Positions 54,384 through 63,945 of a DNA stretch of 64,000 nucleotides are shown piece by piece. The notes beneath the pieces were generated by a model, which saw only the letters and a program-made list of their open reading frames with translations, ran no database searches and was not told the DNA's origin. Position 1 is the stretch's first letter. Each line of letters starts with the position of its first letter. The stretch is from Salipiger pallidus (lineage in GTDB: Bacteria; Pseudomonadota; Alphaproteobacteria; Rhodobacterales; Rhodobacteraceae): positions 124,001 to 188,000 of the forward strand of contig NZ_BMJV01000003.1 of assembly GCF_014643635.1 (NCBI RefSeq). The letters are read 5' to 3'. A program made the translations under genes and the position numbers.

Positions 54384-55678
54384 CGTCCGATTTTCCCATG
54401 CGCGTGCCGCTTATCGTGGGCCTGTCGGCGCTGATCCTGCTGGTGGCGGGCTTCGGGACCTGGGCCGCGACAACGCAGATCTCGGGGGCGATCATCGCCT
54501 CCGGGCAGATTCAGGTGGAACGCAACCGGCAGGTGGTGCAGCACCCCGACGGCGGGGTGGTGCAGGAGATCCTGGTGGAAGAGGGCGACATGGTCGACGA
54601 GGGTGACGTGCTCATCCGGCTCGACCCGACGCTGCTGCTGTCCGAGCTGAACATCGCCGAGGGCCAGTATTTCGAACTGCTCGCCCGCCGCGCCCGGTTG
54701 GTGTCGGAACGCGATGGCCTCGACGAGATCTCCTTTGCCGAGGAACTGCTGGTCCGCGCGGAAATTGACGCCGAGGTGGGTGAACTGGTCGAGGGGCAGC
54801 GCAATCTCTTCTTCGCCCGCCGCGATTCCCTTGCCCGCGAGATCGAGCAACTGGGCAAGCGCACCGACCAGATCGGCAACCAGATCGAGGGGATCGAGGC
54901 GCAGGTGGCAGCCATGGGCGACCAGCTTGGTTTCGTGGAGGAAGAGCTGGTGGACCAGCGGTCCTTGCTGGAGCGTGGCCTCGCGCAGGCCAGCCGGGTG
55001 CTGTCGCTCGAACGCGAGGCGGCGCGACTCGCGGGGGAACGGGGCGAGCTTGGTGCCAGCCGTGCGCAGGCCGAGGGTCAGATCACCGAGCTCGAGATCG
55101 AGGCGCTGAAGCTGGAAACAGCCCGCCGCGAAGAGGCGATCACTTCCCTGCGCGACATGCAGTACCGCGTCCGCGAGCTTTACGAACAGCGCGCCTCGCT
55201 GCGCGAACAGCTGCGGCGGCTCGACATTACGGCGCCGGTATCGGGGGCGGTCTATGGTCTGACGGTCTTTGCCCCACGCTCGGTCATCCGGGCGGCAGAG
55301 CCGGTGCTTTACCTCGTGCCGCAGGACCGGCCCCTGGTGATCTCGGTGCAGGTTGAGCCTATCCACATCGACCAGACCCACGTGGGGCAGGAGGTGCTCC
55401 TGCGCTTTTCCGCGCTGGACCAGCGCACGACGCCCGAACTTTATGGCCGGGTGACCCAGATCTCGGCGGATGCCTTCACCGACGAGGCTACAGCGGTGCG
55501 CTTCTACCGTGCCGAGATCGAATTGCGCGAAGGCGAAGTGCAGCGCCTGCCCGAGGGCGTGGCGCTTATCCCCGGTATGCCGGTCGAGGCGTTCCTGCGC
55601 ACCGCAGACCGCACGCCCATTGCTTACCTGGTGAAGCCGTTCACCGATTACTTCTCGCGCGCGTTCCGGGAAGGTTGA
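54380..55678 (+). CDS. Type I secretion membrane-fusion protein (PrtE/HlyD-like)
   Basis: The 432-residue periplasmic adaptor has an N-terminal transmembrane segment (about residues 8-28), a biotinyl-lipoyl-like half motif VVQHPDGGVVQEILVEEGDMVDEGDVL (about 51-77), a long alpha-helical coiled-coil hairpin (about 90-265), and the second half motif RLDITAPVSGAVYGLTVFAPRSVI. It ends AFREG after VKPFTDYFSRAF, a signature of the PrtE/AprE family. It should link the PrtD-like ATPase to an outer-membrane TolC protein encoded elsewhere. Confidence 0.93.
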   Translation: MTSDFPMRVPLIVGLSALILLVAGFGTWAATTQISGAIIASGQIQVERNRQVVQHPDGGVVQEILVEEGDMVDEGDVLIRLDPTLLLSELNIAEGQYFELLARRARLVSERDGLDEISFAEELLVRAEIDAEVGELVEGQRNLFFARRDSLAREIEQLGKRTDQIGNQIEGIEAQVAAMGDQLGFVEEELVDQRSLLERGLAQASRVLSLEREAARLAGERGELGASRAQAEGQITELEIEALKLETARREEAITSLRDMQYRVRELYEQRASLREQLRRLDITAPVSGAVYGLTVFAPRSVIRAAEPVLYLVPQDRPLVISVQVEPIHIDQTHVGQEVLLRFSALDQRTTPELYGRVTQISADAFTDEATAVRFYRAEIELREGEVQRLPEGVALIPGMPVEAFLRTADRTPIAYLVKPFTDYFSRAFREG

Positions 55679-55694
55679 GGGTATTTCCATTGTA

Positions 55695-55719
55695 CCGGCG
55701 CAGCGCTAGCCTGCGCCGG
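55695..55719 (+). terminator. Hairpin after the type I secretion pair
   Basis: CCGGCGCAG (55695-55703) pairs with CTGCGCCGG (55711-55719) around a 7-base loop, 16 bases after the stop of the fusion-protein gene. There is no T tract, so termination is uncertain. Confidence 0.4.
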
Positions 55720-55763
55720 AATCGCCGCGGGGCCCACCCGTGCGCCAACAAGGAGACCACCCC

Positions 55764-56225
55764 ATGTCCGACATCGACGCCCGCCTTTCCGAACTGGGCC
55801 TGAGCCTGCCCGACGCCCCGGCCCCTGCCGCCAACTACGTGCCCTACGTCCAGAGCGGCAACACGGTCTACGTCTCGGGCCAGATCAGCCAGGGGCCGGA
55901 CGGCCTTGTCAAAGGCAAGCTCGGCGCGGACATGTCGGTCGAGGACGGTGCCAAGGCTGCGCAGCTTTGCGCACTGAGCCTGCTGGCACAGGCCCGCGCC
56001 GCCTGCGGGGGTGACCTGTCCAAGCTCAAGCGCGTGGTCAAGCTGACCGGCTTCGTCAACTCCACCGCAGACTTCACGGACCAGCCCAAGGTGATCAACG
56101 GTGCATCCGACCTGATGGTCGCGCTGCTGGACGACGCTGGCCGGCATGCGCGCTCGGCTGTTTCTGCCGCCTCGCTGCCCCTGGGAGTCGCGGTCGAGAT
56201 CGAAGCCATCTTCGAGCTGGCCTGA
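55764..56225 (+). CDS. RidA/YjgF-family enamine/imine deaminase-like protein
   Basis: The 153-residue protein is in the larger YjgF subgroup. It has NYVPYVQSGNTVYVSGQISQGPDG (about residues 22-45, strand 1-2 with SGQ) and the KLKRVVKLTGFVNSTADFTDQPKVINGASDLM segment, and ends ARSAVSAASLPLGVAVEIEAIFEL (AR-x-x-V-...-LP-x-x-xxVEIE). RidA hydrolyses 2-aminoacrylate-type enamines; whether this longer paralogue does so is not known. AAGGAG before 55764 supports the start. Confidence 0.92.
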   Translation: MSDIDARLSELGLSLPDAPAPAANYVPYVQSGNTVYVSGQISQGPDGLVKGKLGADMSVEDGAKAAQLCALSLLAQARAACGGDLSKLKRVVKLTGFVNSTADFTDQPKVINGASDLMVALLDDAGRHARSAVSAASLPLGVAVEIEAIFELA

Positions 56226-56233
56226 GCAACGCC

Positions 56234-56989
56234 ATGACGCCTCTTCCCGCCGCCTTCCTCGAGCGCCCCATCGCGCATCGCGCCTACCACGACCTGTCAC
56301 GGGGGCGCCCCGAGAACTCGCTCGAGGCGATCGGGGCGGCGGTCGAAGCCGGTTACGGCATCGAGATCGACCTGCAACTGTCTGGCGACGGGCAGGCCAT
56401 GGTGTTCCATGACTACGATCTCGAACGCCTCACCCTCGCGGTCGGAGCGGTCAAGGACCGCTCTGCCGCTGACTTGTCCAAGATCGTGCTGCGCGGCGGC
56501 ACGACCGGCGTGCCCACCCTGCGCGAGGTGCTGAAGCTGGTGGATGGCCGCGTGCCCCTGCTGATCGAGGTCAAGGATCAGGATGGTGCGCTGGGCAGCA
56601 ACGTCGGCCCGCTCGAGGCGGCGACGGTTGCGGCGCTGACCGGCTACCGGGGGCCGGTGGCGCTCATGTCGTTCAACCCGCATGCCATGGTTGCGCTGGA
56701 ACAGCTGGCCCCGGACCTGCCGCGCGGCCTGACCACCTGCGCCTATACCGAAGACGATTTCCCCGAGCTGTCCCATTCCCACCGCGAGCGCCTGCGCGGC
56801 ATTCCCGATTTCGACCGGGTCGGCGCCAGCTTCATCAGCCACCACTGGAATGATCTGGACCGTCCCCGCGTGGCTGAACTGAAGGCCGCCGGCCATCCTG
56901 TCCTGTGCTGGACCATCCGCACCCCCGAGCAGGAGGCGACCGCGCGTGCGGTGGCGGACAACATCACGTTCGAGGGATACATCGCTTGA
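56234..56989 (+). CDS. Glycerophosphodiester phosphodiesterase
   Basis: GDPD hydrolyses glycerophosphodiesters to glycerol 3-phosphate and an alcohol. The 251-residue TIM-barrel protein has the catalytic first histidine in IAHRAYHDL (near residue 15), RPENSLEAI, the metal ligands in GIEIDLQLSGDGQAMVFHDYDLERLT (E and D in EID, H in FHD, about residues 42-67), and LIEVKDQDG in the middle. It starts 8 bases after the RidA-like gene, suggesting cotranscription. No signal peptide is visible, so it is cytosolic. Confidence 0.93.
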   Translation: MTPLPAAFLERPIAHRAYHDLSRGRPENSLEAIGAAVEAGYGIEIDLQLSGDGQAMVFHDYDLERLTLAVGAVKDRSAADLSKIVLRGGTTGVPTLREVLKLVDGRVPLLIEVKDQDGALGSNVGPLEAATVAALTGYRGPVALMSFNPHAMVALEQLAPDLPRGLTTCAYTEDDFPELSHSHRERLRGIPDFDRVGASFISHHWNDLDRPRVAELKAAGHPVLCWTIRTPEQEATARAVADNITFEGYIA

Positions 56990-57034
56990 TCCGGGCGCAT
57001 CCGGTGCCAGATACTGGACCAAGGGAAGATGCGC

Positions 57035-58267
57035 ATGACTGACCAGAGCCCCACCGACCAAAGACCCGACGGCCAAGACACCTCCGGCGCCACCGTCGCC
57101 GTCAATGTCCTCACCTCGATCGACCAGATCGCCCCGCTGGACTGGGACGCCTGCGCCTGTCCCGAGGCGGCGGATGGCGGCCGCCCCAATGATCCCTTCA
57201 CCACCTGGCGCTTTCTTCATGCGCTCGAGGCGTCGGGATCGGTCGGGCGCGGCACTGGGTGGGAGCCGCGCTATCTCGTGGTCGAGGTGGACGGGCAGAT
57301 CATTGCCGCAGCGCCGCTCTATGCAAAGGGCAACAGCCAAGGCGAGTATATCTTCGATCACTCGTGGGCCCATGCCTACGAGAACGCGGGCGGGCGCTAT
57401 TATCCGAAACTGCAGATCGCCGTGCCGTTCACCCCCGCCACCGGGCGGCGGTTCCTGACCCGGCCGGGGTATGAAACCATGGGCATTTCCGCGCTGGTGC
57501 AGGGGGCGGTTCAGCTCGGGGCCGAGAACGGGCTAAGCTCGCTTCACGTTACCTTCTGCACCGAGGCCGAGGCCATCGCGGGCGAACAAATGGGTCTTTT
57601 GCGCCGCACCACCCAGCAGTTCCACTGGCTCAACCGGGGCTACGCCGATTTCGACGCCTTCCTCGAGACGCTGGCCTCGCGCAAGCGCAAGGCGATCCGC
57701 AAGGAGCGGCGCACCGCGCAGGCCTTCGGCGGCGAGATCCGCATGCTGACCGGGGACGAGATCGAGCCCGAGCACTGGGACAGCTTCTGGCGCTTCTACC
57801 AGGACACCGGCGCGCGCAAATGGGGGCAGCCGTACCTCACCCGGGAATTCTTCGAAATCGCGCACGAGACCATGCGGGGCGACATGGCGATGGTCATGGC
57901 CAGCCGCGATGGCATGGACGTGGCCGGGGCGCTGAATTTCATCGGGCGCGATGCGCTCTACGGGCGCTATTGGGGCTGCGTCGAAGATCATCCCTGCCTG
58001 CATTTCGAAGCGTGCTATTATCAGGCCATCGACTTTGCCATCGCCCACGGGCTTGGCCGGGTCGAGGCGGGGGCGCAGGGGGAACACAAACTGGCCCGCG
58101 GATACCTGCCGATGGAAACACATTCGCTGCACTGGATCGCGGACCGGGGTTTCGCCCGCGCGGTCGAGAGCTATCTCGAAGAGGAGCGGCGCGCCGTCGG
58201 GGAAGAGATCGAGATCCTTACCGACTGGGGCCCGTTCAGAAAAGAGAACAGGAAAGAGCAGGAATGA
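57035..58267 (+). CDS. GNAT/FemAB-like peptidogalycan biosynthesis protein (DUF482 type)
   Basis: The 410-residue protein has two GNAT-like lobes as in FemAB-type acyltransferases. Recognisable blocks are [55 protein letters not shown] (about 108-142), [28 protein letters not shown] and [40 protein letters not shown] near the C-terminal third. The DUF482 family has been tentatively linked to cell-wall or polysaccharide modification; the substrate is unproven. The start at 57035 has GGGAAG 6 bases upstream; an ATG at 57029 is abutted by that site. It overlaps the pterin dehydratase gene by ATGA. Confidence 0.85.
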   Translation: MTDQSPTDQRPDGQDTSGATVAVNVLTSIDQIAPLDWDACACPEAADGGRPNDPFTTWRFLHALEASGSVGRGTGWEPRYLVVEVDGQIIAAAPLYAKGNSQGEYIFDHSWAHAYENAGGRYYPKLQIAVPFTPATGRRFLTRPGYETMGISALVQGAVQLGAENGLSSLHVTFCTEAEAIAGEQMGLLRRTTQQFHWLNRGYADFDAFLETLASRKRKAIRKERRTAQAFGGEIRMLTGDEIEPEHWDSFWRFYQDTGARKWGQPYLTREFFEIAHETMRGDMAMVMASRDGMDVAGALNFIGRDALYGRYWGCVEDHPCLHFEACYYQAIDFAIAHGLGRVEAGAQGEHKLARGYLPMETHSLHWIADRGFARAVESYLEEERRAVGEEIEILTDWGPFRKENRKEQE

Positions 58268-58554
58268 CCGAACGTTTGTCCGACACGGCCCGCGACACCA
58301 TCCTCGCGCCGCTTCTGGCCAATGGCTGGAAAATGACGGAAGGGCGCGACGCGATCACCAAGACCTTCGTCTTCGAGGATTTCGTCGAGGCGTTTTCATG
58401 GATGACCCGCGCCGCCTTCTGGGCGGAGAAGTGGAACCACCACCCCGAATGGACCAACGTCTACAAGACCGTCGAGGTGGTGCTGACCACCCATGACGTG
58501 GACGGGCTGTCGTCTCTCGACGCCAAGCTGGCGCGCAAGTTCGACGCATTGTGA
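58264..58554 (+). CDS. phhB: 4a-hydroxytetrahydrobiopterin (pterin-4a-carbinolamine) dehydratase
   Basis: The 96-residue protein has the PCD/DCoH signature: [47 protein letters not shown], which spans about residues 41-86 and carries the active-site H-H-P and later H and D. PCD regenerates the quinonoid pterin after aromatic amino-acid hydroxylation; no hydroxylase is adjacent. Its ATG overlaps the previous stop (ATGA) and a strong terminator follows. Confidence 0.95.
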   Translation: MTERLSDTARDTILAPLLANGWKMTEGRDAITKTFVFEDFVEAFSWMTRAAFWAEKWNHHPEWTNVYKTVEVVLTTHDVDGLSSLDAKLARKFDAL

Positions 58555-58559
58555 TCTGC

Positions 58560-58596
58560 GCGAAGGGGCGGGCAATGCCTGCTCCTTCGCCTTTTG
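58560..58596 (+). terminator. Terminator after the pterin dehydratase gene
   Basis: A 14-bp stem (58560-58573 with 58577-58590, two G-T wobbles, loop AAT) is followed by CTTTTG. It is a strong rho-independent terminator candidate for the GDPD/FemAB-like/PCD run. Confidence 0.8.
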
Positions 58597-58602
58597 CCGG
58601 TA

Positions 58603-61101
58603 TCAGGACGTCAGGATGCTGTCCGGGTCCAGTCCGCGCTTGACCGCGCTTGTCCGGACCGCCTCACGCAGGGTCTCGCTGCGCTTGAGAAGCCGCCGGA
58701 ACCGCGCCTCATCCAGTTTCAGAAGCGTCGTCGGCGCGATGGCCCGGGCCTCTGCCATGCGCGGGCGCTGGGTGAGGATGGCCATCTGGCCGAACATCTC
58801 GCCCCGGCCCAGCAGCCAGCTCTGACCGCGCTGCTCCATCTCGACCGCGCCGGTGGCGATGAAGAACACGCTGCGCGCCGGACTGTCGCGGTGCATCACG
58901 ATTTCGCCCGCGTTGACGTATTGCGCGGCGAGGGACTTGGCGAGCCGCTTGGCCACGCCCTCATCTAGGTCCGCAAAGAGAGGGAACTGGCGCACCAGCT
59001 CGGAGCGGCGCAGGGCGACATCCAGATCAGGGCGCTTTTCGGTTTCAAGGCGGCGCTCTTCAATGCCCTGCATCAGCGCGGTGTGCACCTCGTCCCCGAT
59101 CAGTGCGTCCGCGCGCATGGTGTCGTATTCGCGCTCCTCCAGCCGCAGCTGGATCCGTTGGATGAAGCTGCGTTCCAGCGTCTCGGCGTAACCGGGGTAT
59201 TGCAGCCGAAGCCCCTCGAGCGCGGTGTCCACCTGTTCCACGCGGCGCGACAGAAGCTCGGTCAGCAGGTCCGACACCCGCCGCCCGTGGATCCGCCGGA
59301 TGCGCCCATGGGTGAACCCGCCAAGATCGCGCAGGATCAGGCGCTGGGACAGCAAGATCTCGAATCGGTCGGCGGTAAGTCGGGCCAGTGGCCCCGACAG
59401 CCCGAAGCGGTTGTGCAGCGCCACCGCCAACCGGAACTGCCGCCCGTAAGACGTCGACCGCCGTGCCGCTTTGCGATAGCCCGACCTGCCGCCGGTGCGA
59501 GTGGCCTCGATCAGGCGATCCGCGTCGGAGACCAGCGTTTCCGACAGCCGGGTCGAGATCGAATGGTCCCGCACTCGCGCGATGATCGTGTCGCGTTCGG
59601 CGCCGGCCAGCGCGATGAGGCCCAGTGTCACCCGGTCCTTGTCGAGGATGTCGGTTTCCTCCTCGGCGGATTTCACTGCCGCTTCCAGCCGGTCACCGAA
59701 CCGTTTGGCCTCGTTTCGGATGATCTGCTTGTCGAGATCGTAGTTCGAGGTGGTCTTGGCCACGTCCTCGCGCACGGTCTGCAGGGCCACGGCGACCACC
59801 TGCTTCGACAGCGCGTTGTCGAGGGCGGTCAGCCTGTCGAGCCCCAGCTTGCGGATCACCCAGCGCAGCGTGGTGCCCTGTGCCAGCAGGGTGAAGAGGG
59901 CGTAGCCGGTGGCGAGGATGCCCACGAGGCGCTTGACCTCGACGGGAATGCGGAAGCTTTCGGTGACCGCCAGCGCCAGCGCCAGCGTGACCGCCCCGCG
60001 CAGCCCACCCCATAGGATGGCGACCCGGTAGGGCCGTTCCACCACCGGCGACAGCCGCACCTTGGTCAGCACCGGCAGCAGGCCGAACAGGATCACCGCC
60101 CGCGCCAGCGTCGCCGCGATGACCACCACGAGGACAAGGCCCGCATCCGACAGCCGGAATTCCTCGAGCATCCTTGGGATCAGCAGGGCGGCAAGGATGA
60201 AGATGAGCGCTCCGGCCCAGTGCGCCAGAAGATCCCAGACCTCGCGCAGGTTGAGCCACGCCTGAGGCGGCAGCCGTCCCGGCCCAACAAGGTTCAGCGT
60301 CAGGCCCGCCGCCACCACGGCGATCACGCCCGAGGCACCAACGCTTTGTTCCGCGATAATGTAGGCAAGGTATGGGACCGCCACCGACAGCGACTGCTGC
60401 GCCAGCTCGTGGCGTTCAAACATGCCCATGAGCCGGATCATCACCCGACCCACGACGAAGCCGGTGACCGCCCCGCCGACGATCAGCATCGGGAAGCGCG
60501 CCAGCGCGTCCTCGAGCGTGGGGTCGGGCAGGCCCAGCATGACGAAGCCCATGAAGAAACCAAACAGCGCGATGGCCGCGGCGTCATTCAGCAGGCTTTC
60601 GCCTTCGATGATCCGGGCAAGCCGTCGCGGCGCCGACAGTGCGCGGAAGATCGAGATTACCGCCGAGGGGTCCGTGGTGGATACGATGGCACCGATCAGG
60701 AGGCAGGCCGCCAGCGGCAGGCTCGAGGCATAGGACAGCGCGTAGCCGACGCTCAGCGTCGCCACCACCACCGCGACCACCGCCATCACGAGGATCGGCA
60801 CCCAGTCATCGAGCATCCGCCTCAGGTCCATGCCCAGCGTCGCCTGGAACAGCAGTGTGGGCAGGAAGACATACAGGAAAACGTTGGACCGGATCGGCAG
60901 CTGGATGATCGCCTCGGCCACCGGGTTGAGCGCGTCCGTCAGCGTCGTGTTGAGGAAAAAGATCGCGCCACCGCCCAGCAGGATGCCGATGACGGCGAGG
61001 ATCACGCTGTAAGGCAGGCGCAACTTTGCCGCGAGCGGTTCGGACATGCCGATGACAAGGAAAAGCGACGCGATGACGGTGGTGATGAGAACGATGTCCA
61101 T
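58603..61101 (-). CDS. CPA1-type cation:proton antiporter with cyclic-nucleotide-binding domain
   Basis: The 832-residue protein has 12 or more transmembrane helices (about residues 1-410), with the CPA1 motif ESLLNDAAAIALFGFFMGF (Asn-Asp pair of electroneutral exchangers, about 167-185). A long cytosolic helical region (about 420-690) follows, then a C-terminal cyclic-nucleotide-binding-like domain (about 695-810, FPLFADLDEGVAKRLAKSL, then LGRGEMFGQMAILTQRPRMAEARA with the phosphate-binding cassette). It exchanges Na+ or K+ for H+ and may be gated by cAMP or a related ligand. The start MDIVLITT was chosen because upstream codons do not look membrane-like. It is divergent from a TPR gene. Confidence 0.9.
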   Translation of the reverse strand: MDIVLITTVIASLFLVIGMSEPLAAKLRLPYSVILAVIGILLGGGAIFFLNTTLTDALNPVAEAIIQLPIRSNVFLYVFLPTLLFQATLGMDLRRMLDDWVPILVMAVVAVVVATLSVGYALSYASSLPLAACLLIGAIVSTTDPSAVISIFRALSAPRRLARIIEGESLLNDAAAIALFGFFMGFVMLGLPDPTLEDALARFPMLIVGGAVTGFVVGRVMIRLMGMFERHELAQQSLSVAVPYLAYIIAEQSVGASGVIAVVAAGLTLNLVGPGRLPPQAWLNLREVWDLLAHWAGALIFILAALLIPRMLEEFRLSDAGLVLVVVIAATLARAVILFGLLPVLTKVRLSPVVERPYRVAILWGGLRGAVTLALALAVTESFRIPVEVKRLVGILATGYALFTLLAQGTTLRWVIRKLGLDRLTALDNALSKQVVAVALQTVREDVAKTTSNYDLDKQIIRNEAKRFGDRLEAAVKSAEEETDILDKDRVTLGLIALAGAERDTIIARVRDHSISTRLSETLVSDADRLIEATRTGGRSGYRKAARRSTSYGRQFRLAVALHNRFGLSGPLARLTADRFEILLSQRLILRDLGGFTHGRIRRIHGRRVSDLLTELLSRRVEQVDTALEGLRLQYPGYAETLERSFIQRIQLRLEEREYDTMRADALIGDEVHTALMQGIEERRLETEKRPDLDVALRRSELVRQFPLFADLDEGVAKRLAKSLAAQYVNAGEIVMHRDSPARSVFFIATGAVEMEQRGQSWLLGRGEMFGQMAILTQRPRMAEARAIAPTTLLKLDEARFRRLLKRSETLREAVRTSAVKRGLDPDSILTS

Positions 61102-61294
61102 GCCGCTGAAATAGCGGCAATACAGCGGGCAGCAAAAGGTTTCGACGCCCGGATCACGGGTGTTTCGCGAAAAGTTGGCAATGCACCGCCGGTGCGGCGG
61201 GCCCGGAGTGACGCTGGCGTGAATGGCTCGTCCATTGCCTGCTAACCTTTGGCGGTTTAGCATAGGCCAACAGGTATCAACAGGAGCGCAGCGC

Positions 61295-63019
61295 ATGGCA
61301 GGCAGCACGCAGAAGGCACTTCGCAACACGGTCGCGGCCATCGGGCTTCTGACGGCGCTTTGCAGCCCCGCTGCGGCGGCAAGCCTGTCGGGCGATTACC
61401 TCGCCGCGCGTCAGGCCAGCTTCATGGGCGATTTCAAGGCGGCGGCGGAATACTACGGCCGCACCATCGCCTACGATTCGGAAAATCCGGGCCTGCTGGA
61501 ACGGGCGGTGCTGGCCAATCTGTCGCTGGGCGATCTTGAACACGCGATCGAATTGGCGAAGGACATGACCGAAAAGGGCTACACCAGCCAGATCGGCCAC
61601 ATGGCCGAGATCGCGGACATGGCGGCCAATGAACGCTATGCCGAGATGATCGAACGCGCCGAAAGCGAGACGGCCATCGGCCCACTGGTCGACGGTCTTC
61701 TGGTCGGCTGGTCGCGGCTGGGGCAGGGCGACATGACCGCTGCCGTCAACGCCTTCGACACCCTCGCCGAGGAGCGGGGCTTTGCTACCTTCGCGCATTA
61801 TCACAAGGCTATGGCGCTGGCCTCGGTCGGTGACTTCGAGGGGGCGGAGGAGATCTTTGCCCAGAACCTCGCCGGGTCGATGCAGTTCACCCGCCGTGCC
61901 GTCATGGCCCGTGCCGAGATCCTGAGCCAGCTTGACCGCCAGGACGAGGCGGTGGCGATGATCGACGAAGGTTTCCCGCCGCCCATGGACCCCGCCCTCG
62001 CGGAAATGCGCGAAGAGCTCGCCGCCGGCGAAGTGCTGCCCTTCACCTACGTCAACAGCCCCCGTGACGGTATCGCTGAGGTGTTCTACACCCTCGCCGG
62101 TGCCCTGTCGGCCGAAGCGAACGACGATTTCACCCTGCTATATTCGCGCATCGCGGAATACCTTCGGCCCGATCATGCCGGCGCTATCCTGATGTCGGCC
62201 AACCTGCTGGAAAGCCTCGAACAATATGATCTTGCGGTGGCCACTTACCGCAAGGTGCCGCGCGATAACCCGTCCTACCACGCCGCCGAGCTGGGCCGTG
62301 CCGAGGCGCTGCGTTCCGAGGGGCGCATGGATGCCGCTGTGGAAGTGCTGGAACAGCTGGCCTCCAGCCACGGTGACGAGGCGACGGTGCAATCGGCACT
62401 GGGCGACATGATGCGTCAGCTGGAACGCTACCAGGAGGCAATCGACGCCTACAGCTCCGCCATCAGTGCCTTTGAGCCGGACAATCCCGGCCAGTGGTTC
62501 CTGTGGTACGCCCGTGGCATCTCGAAAGAGCGGCTGGGCAACTGGGAGGGCGCCGAAGAGGATCTGCGCCAGGCGCTGGAACTCAACCCGGACCAGCCGC
62601 AGGTGCTCAACTACCTCGGCTATTCGCTGGTCGAACACGAGGTGAAGCTTGACGAGGCGCTGGCGATGATCGAACGCGCCGTGTCGGCCTCGCCCGACAG
62701 TGGCTACATCGTCGACAGCCTTGGCTGGGCGCTTTATCGCATGGGCCAGTACGAAGAGGCCGTGACCCACATGGAACGCGCCGCCGAGCTGATGGCGGTG
62801 GACCCGGTGGTCAACGATCACCTCGGCGACGTGTACTGGGCCGTGGGCCGCACCAACGAGGCACGGTTCCAGTGGCAGCGCGCGCTCAGCTTCGTCGATT
62901 GGGAAGATGCCTCTGACGAGGTCGACCCGGACCGCATCCGCCGCAAGCTTAAAGTCGGCTTGTCTCAGGTGCTGGCCGAGGAAGGCAAACCGCCGCTGGA
63001 GGTTGCCAAACGTGACTGA
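61295..63019 (+). CDS. Secreted tetratricopeptide-repeat protein
   Basis: The 574-residue protein has a signal peptide (MAGSTQKALRNTVAAIGLLTALCSPAAAA) and is almost entirely built of TPR-like helical repeats. Clear copies are EAIDAYSSAISAFEPDNPGQWF, EGAEEDLRQALELNPDQPQ, KLDEALAMIERAVSASPDSG and EEAVTHMERAAELMAVDPVV, while the N-terminal half is more degenerate (LGDLEHAIELAKDMTEKG). CAGGAG lies 8 bases before the ATG at 61295. Such proteins scaffold complexes in the periplasm; no partner is encoded next to it. Its stop overlaps the ispE start by 8 bases. Confidence 0.9.
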   Translation: MAGSTQKALRNTVAAIGLLTALCSPAAAASLSGDYLAARQASFMGDFKAAAEYYGRTIAYDSENPGLLERAVLANLSLGDLEHAIELAKDMTEKGYTSQIGHMAEIADMAANERYAEMIERAESETAIGPLVDGLLVGWSRLGQGDMTAAVNAFDTLAEERGFATFAHYHKAMALASVGDFEGAEEIFAQNLAGSMQFTRRAVMARAEILSQLDRQDEAVAMIDEGFPPPMDPALAEMREELAAGEVLPFTYVNSPRDGIAEVFYTLAGALSAEANDDFTLLYSRIAEYLRPDHAGAILMSANLLESLEQYDLAVATYRKVPRDNPSYHAAELGRAEALRSEGRMDAAVEVLEQLASSHGDEATVQSALGDMMRQLERYQEAIDAYSSAISAFEPDNPGQWFLWYARGISKERLGNWEGAEEDLRQALELNPDQPQVLNYLGYSLVEHEVKLDEALAMIERAVSASPDSGYIVDSLGWALYRMGQYEEAVTHMERAAELMAVDPVVNDHLGDVYWAVGRTNEARFQWQRALSFVDWEDASDEVDPDRIRRKLKVGLSQVLAEEGKPPLEVAKRD

Positions 63020-63914
63020 GATCTTTGCCCCGGCGAAGATCAACCTTGCACTGCACGTGATCGGCCGCCGCAATGACGGCTACCACCTGCTCGACACGCT
63101 GGTGACTTTCGCTCCGGTAGGGGACCGACTGACAATCAAGCCAAGCCCGGACCTGTCTCTCAAGGTGACGGGGCCGGAGGCCGATGGCCTGCCGACGGAC
63201 CTGTCCAACCTTGCCCTGCGCGCGGCGTCTTTGATGGCAGACGGGCAGGGGGCCGAGATCGTCCTGGAGAAATCCCTGCCCACCGCGTCCGGCATCGGCG
63301 GTGGTTCTGCCGACGCGGCTGCCGCGCTGCGGGGGATGCTGGCCTTGGCCGGGGAGAACCCGGCGACCATCGCGGACACACTTCTGCGCGAGCACGGCGC
63401 CACGGTGCTGAGCCTTGGGGCCGACGTGCCCATGTGCGTGCCCTCGCGTCCGCTGCGCGCGCGGGGCATCGGCGAACGGCTGGTGCCTGCGTCCCTGCCA
63501 CAAGTGCAGGCGGTGTTGGTGAACCCGCGCCTGCAGGTATCGACCCCGGACGTTTACCGCGCCATGGAGCGCCGCGATAACGCGCCGCTTCCGGCGCGCT
63601 TGCCGATGCTGACAGGAAGCGCCGCGCTGATCGATTTTCTCGGGCACACCCGCAACGATCTTGAACCGGCGGCCTGCAAGGTGCAGCCGGCCATCCGGGA
63701 CGTGCTGGACGAGATTGCCGCCCAGAAGGGCTGCGGCCTGTCGCGCATGTCTGGGTCGGGGGCGACGTGCTTTGGCCTGTTCGCACGGGATGCGGATGCC
63801 TTTGCCGCCGCCGAGGCCCTGCAACAAGCGCATCCGGATTGGTGGATCAGGACCGGCCGCCTTGGCGATTGTTCCGCCATGGCCCAGCCGCGCGCCGCAG
63901 TTCCGGCGCAATAA
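63012..63914 (+). CDS. ispE: 4-diphosphocytidyl-2-C-methyl-D-erythritol kinase IspE
   Basis: IspE phosphorylates CDP-ME in the non-mevalonate (MEP) pathway. The 300-residue GHMP kinase starts with GTG at 63012. It has FAPAKINLALHVIGRRNDGYHLLDTL (residues 5-30, with catalytic K in PAKINLAL and the GYH motif), the phosphate loop PTASGIGGGSADAAAALRG (about 92-110) and the C-terminal GHMP motif GLSRMSGSGATCFGLF (about 243-258). It is translationally coupled to the TPR gene (8-base overlap). Confidence 0.96.
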   Translation: MTEIFAPAKINLALHVIGRRNDGYHLLDTLVTFAPVGDRLTIKPSPDLSLKVTGPEADGLPTDLSNLALRAASLMADGQGAEIVLEKSLPTASGIGGGSADAAAALRGMLALAGENPATIADTLLREHGATVLSLGADVPMCVPSRPLRARGIGERLVPASLPQVQAVLVNPRLQVSTPDVYRAMERRDNAPLPARLPMLTGSAALIDFLGHTRNDLEPAACKVQPAIRDVLDEIAAQKGCGLSRMSGSGATCFGLFARDADAFAAAEALQQAHPDWWIRTGRLGDCSAMAQPRAAVPAQ

Positions 63915-63934
63915 GCCCGCCCGGAAGGGCGGGC
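63915..63934 (+). terminator. Terminator hairpin after ispE
   Basis: GCCCGCCC-GGAA-GGGCGGGC is a perfect 8-bp stem right after the ispE stop. A second perfect stem, CCGGGTC with GACCCGG (63941-63947 with 63952-63958), overlaps the stop of the convergent gene, so the pair may act in both directions. Confidence 0.6.
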
Positions 63935-63945
63935 AGCTTGCCGGG

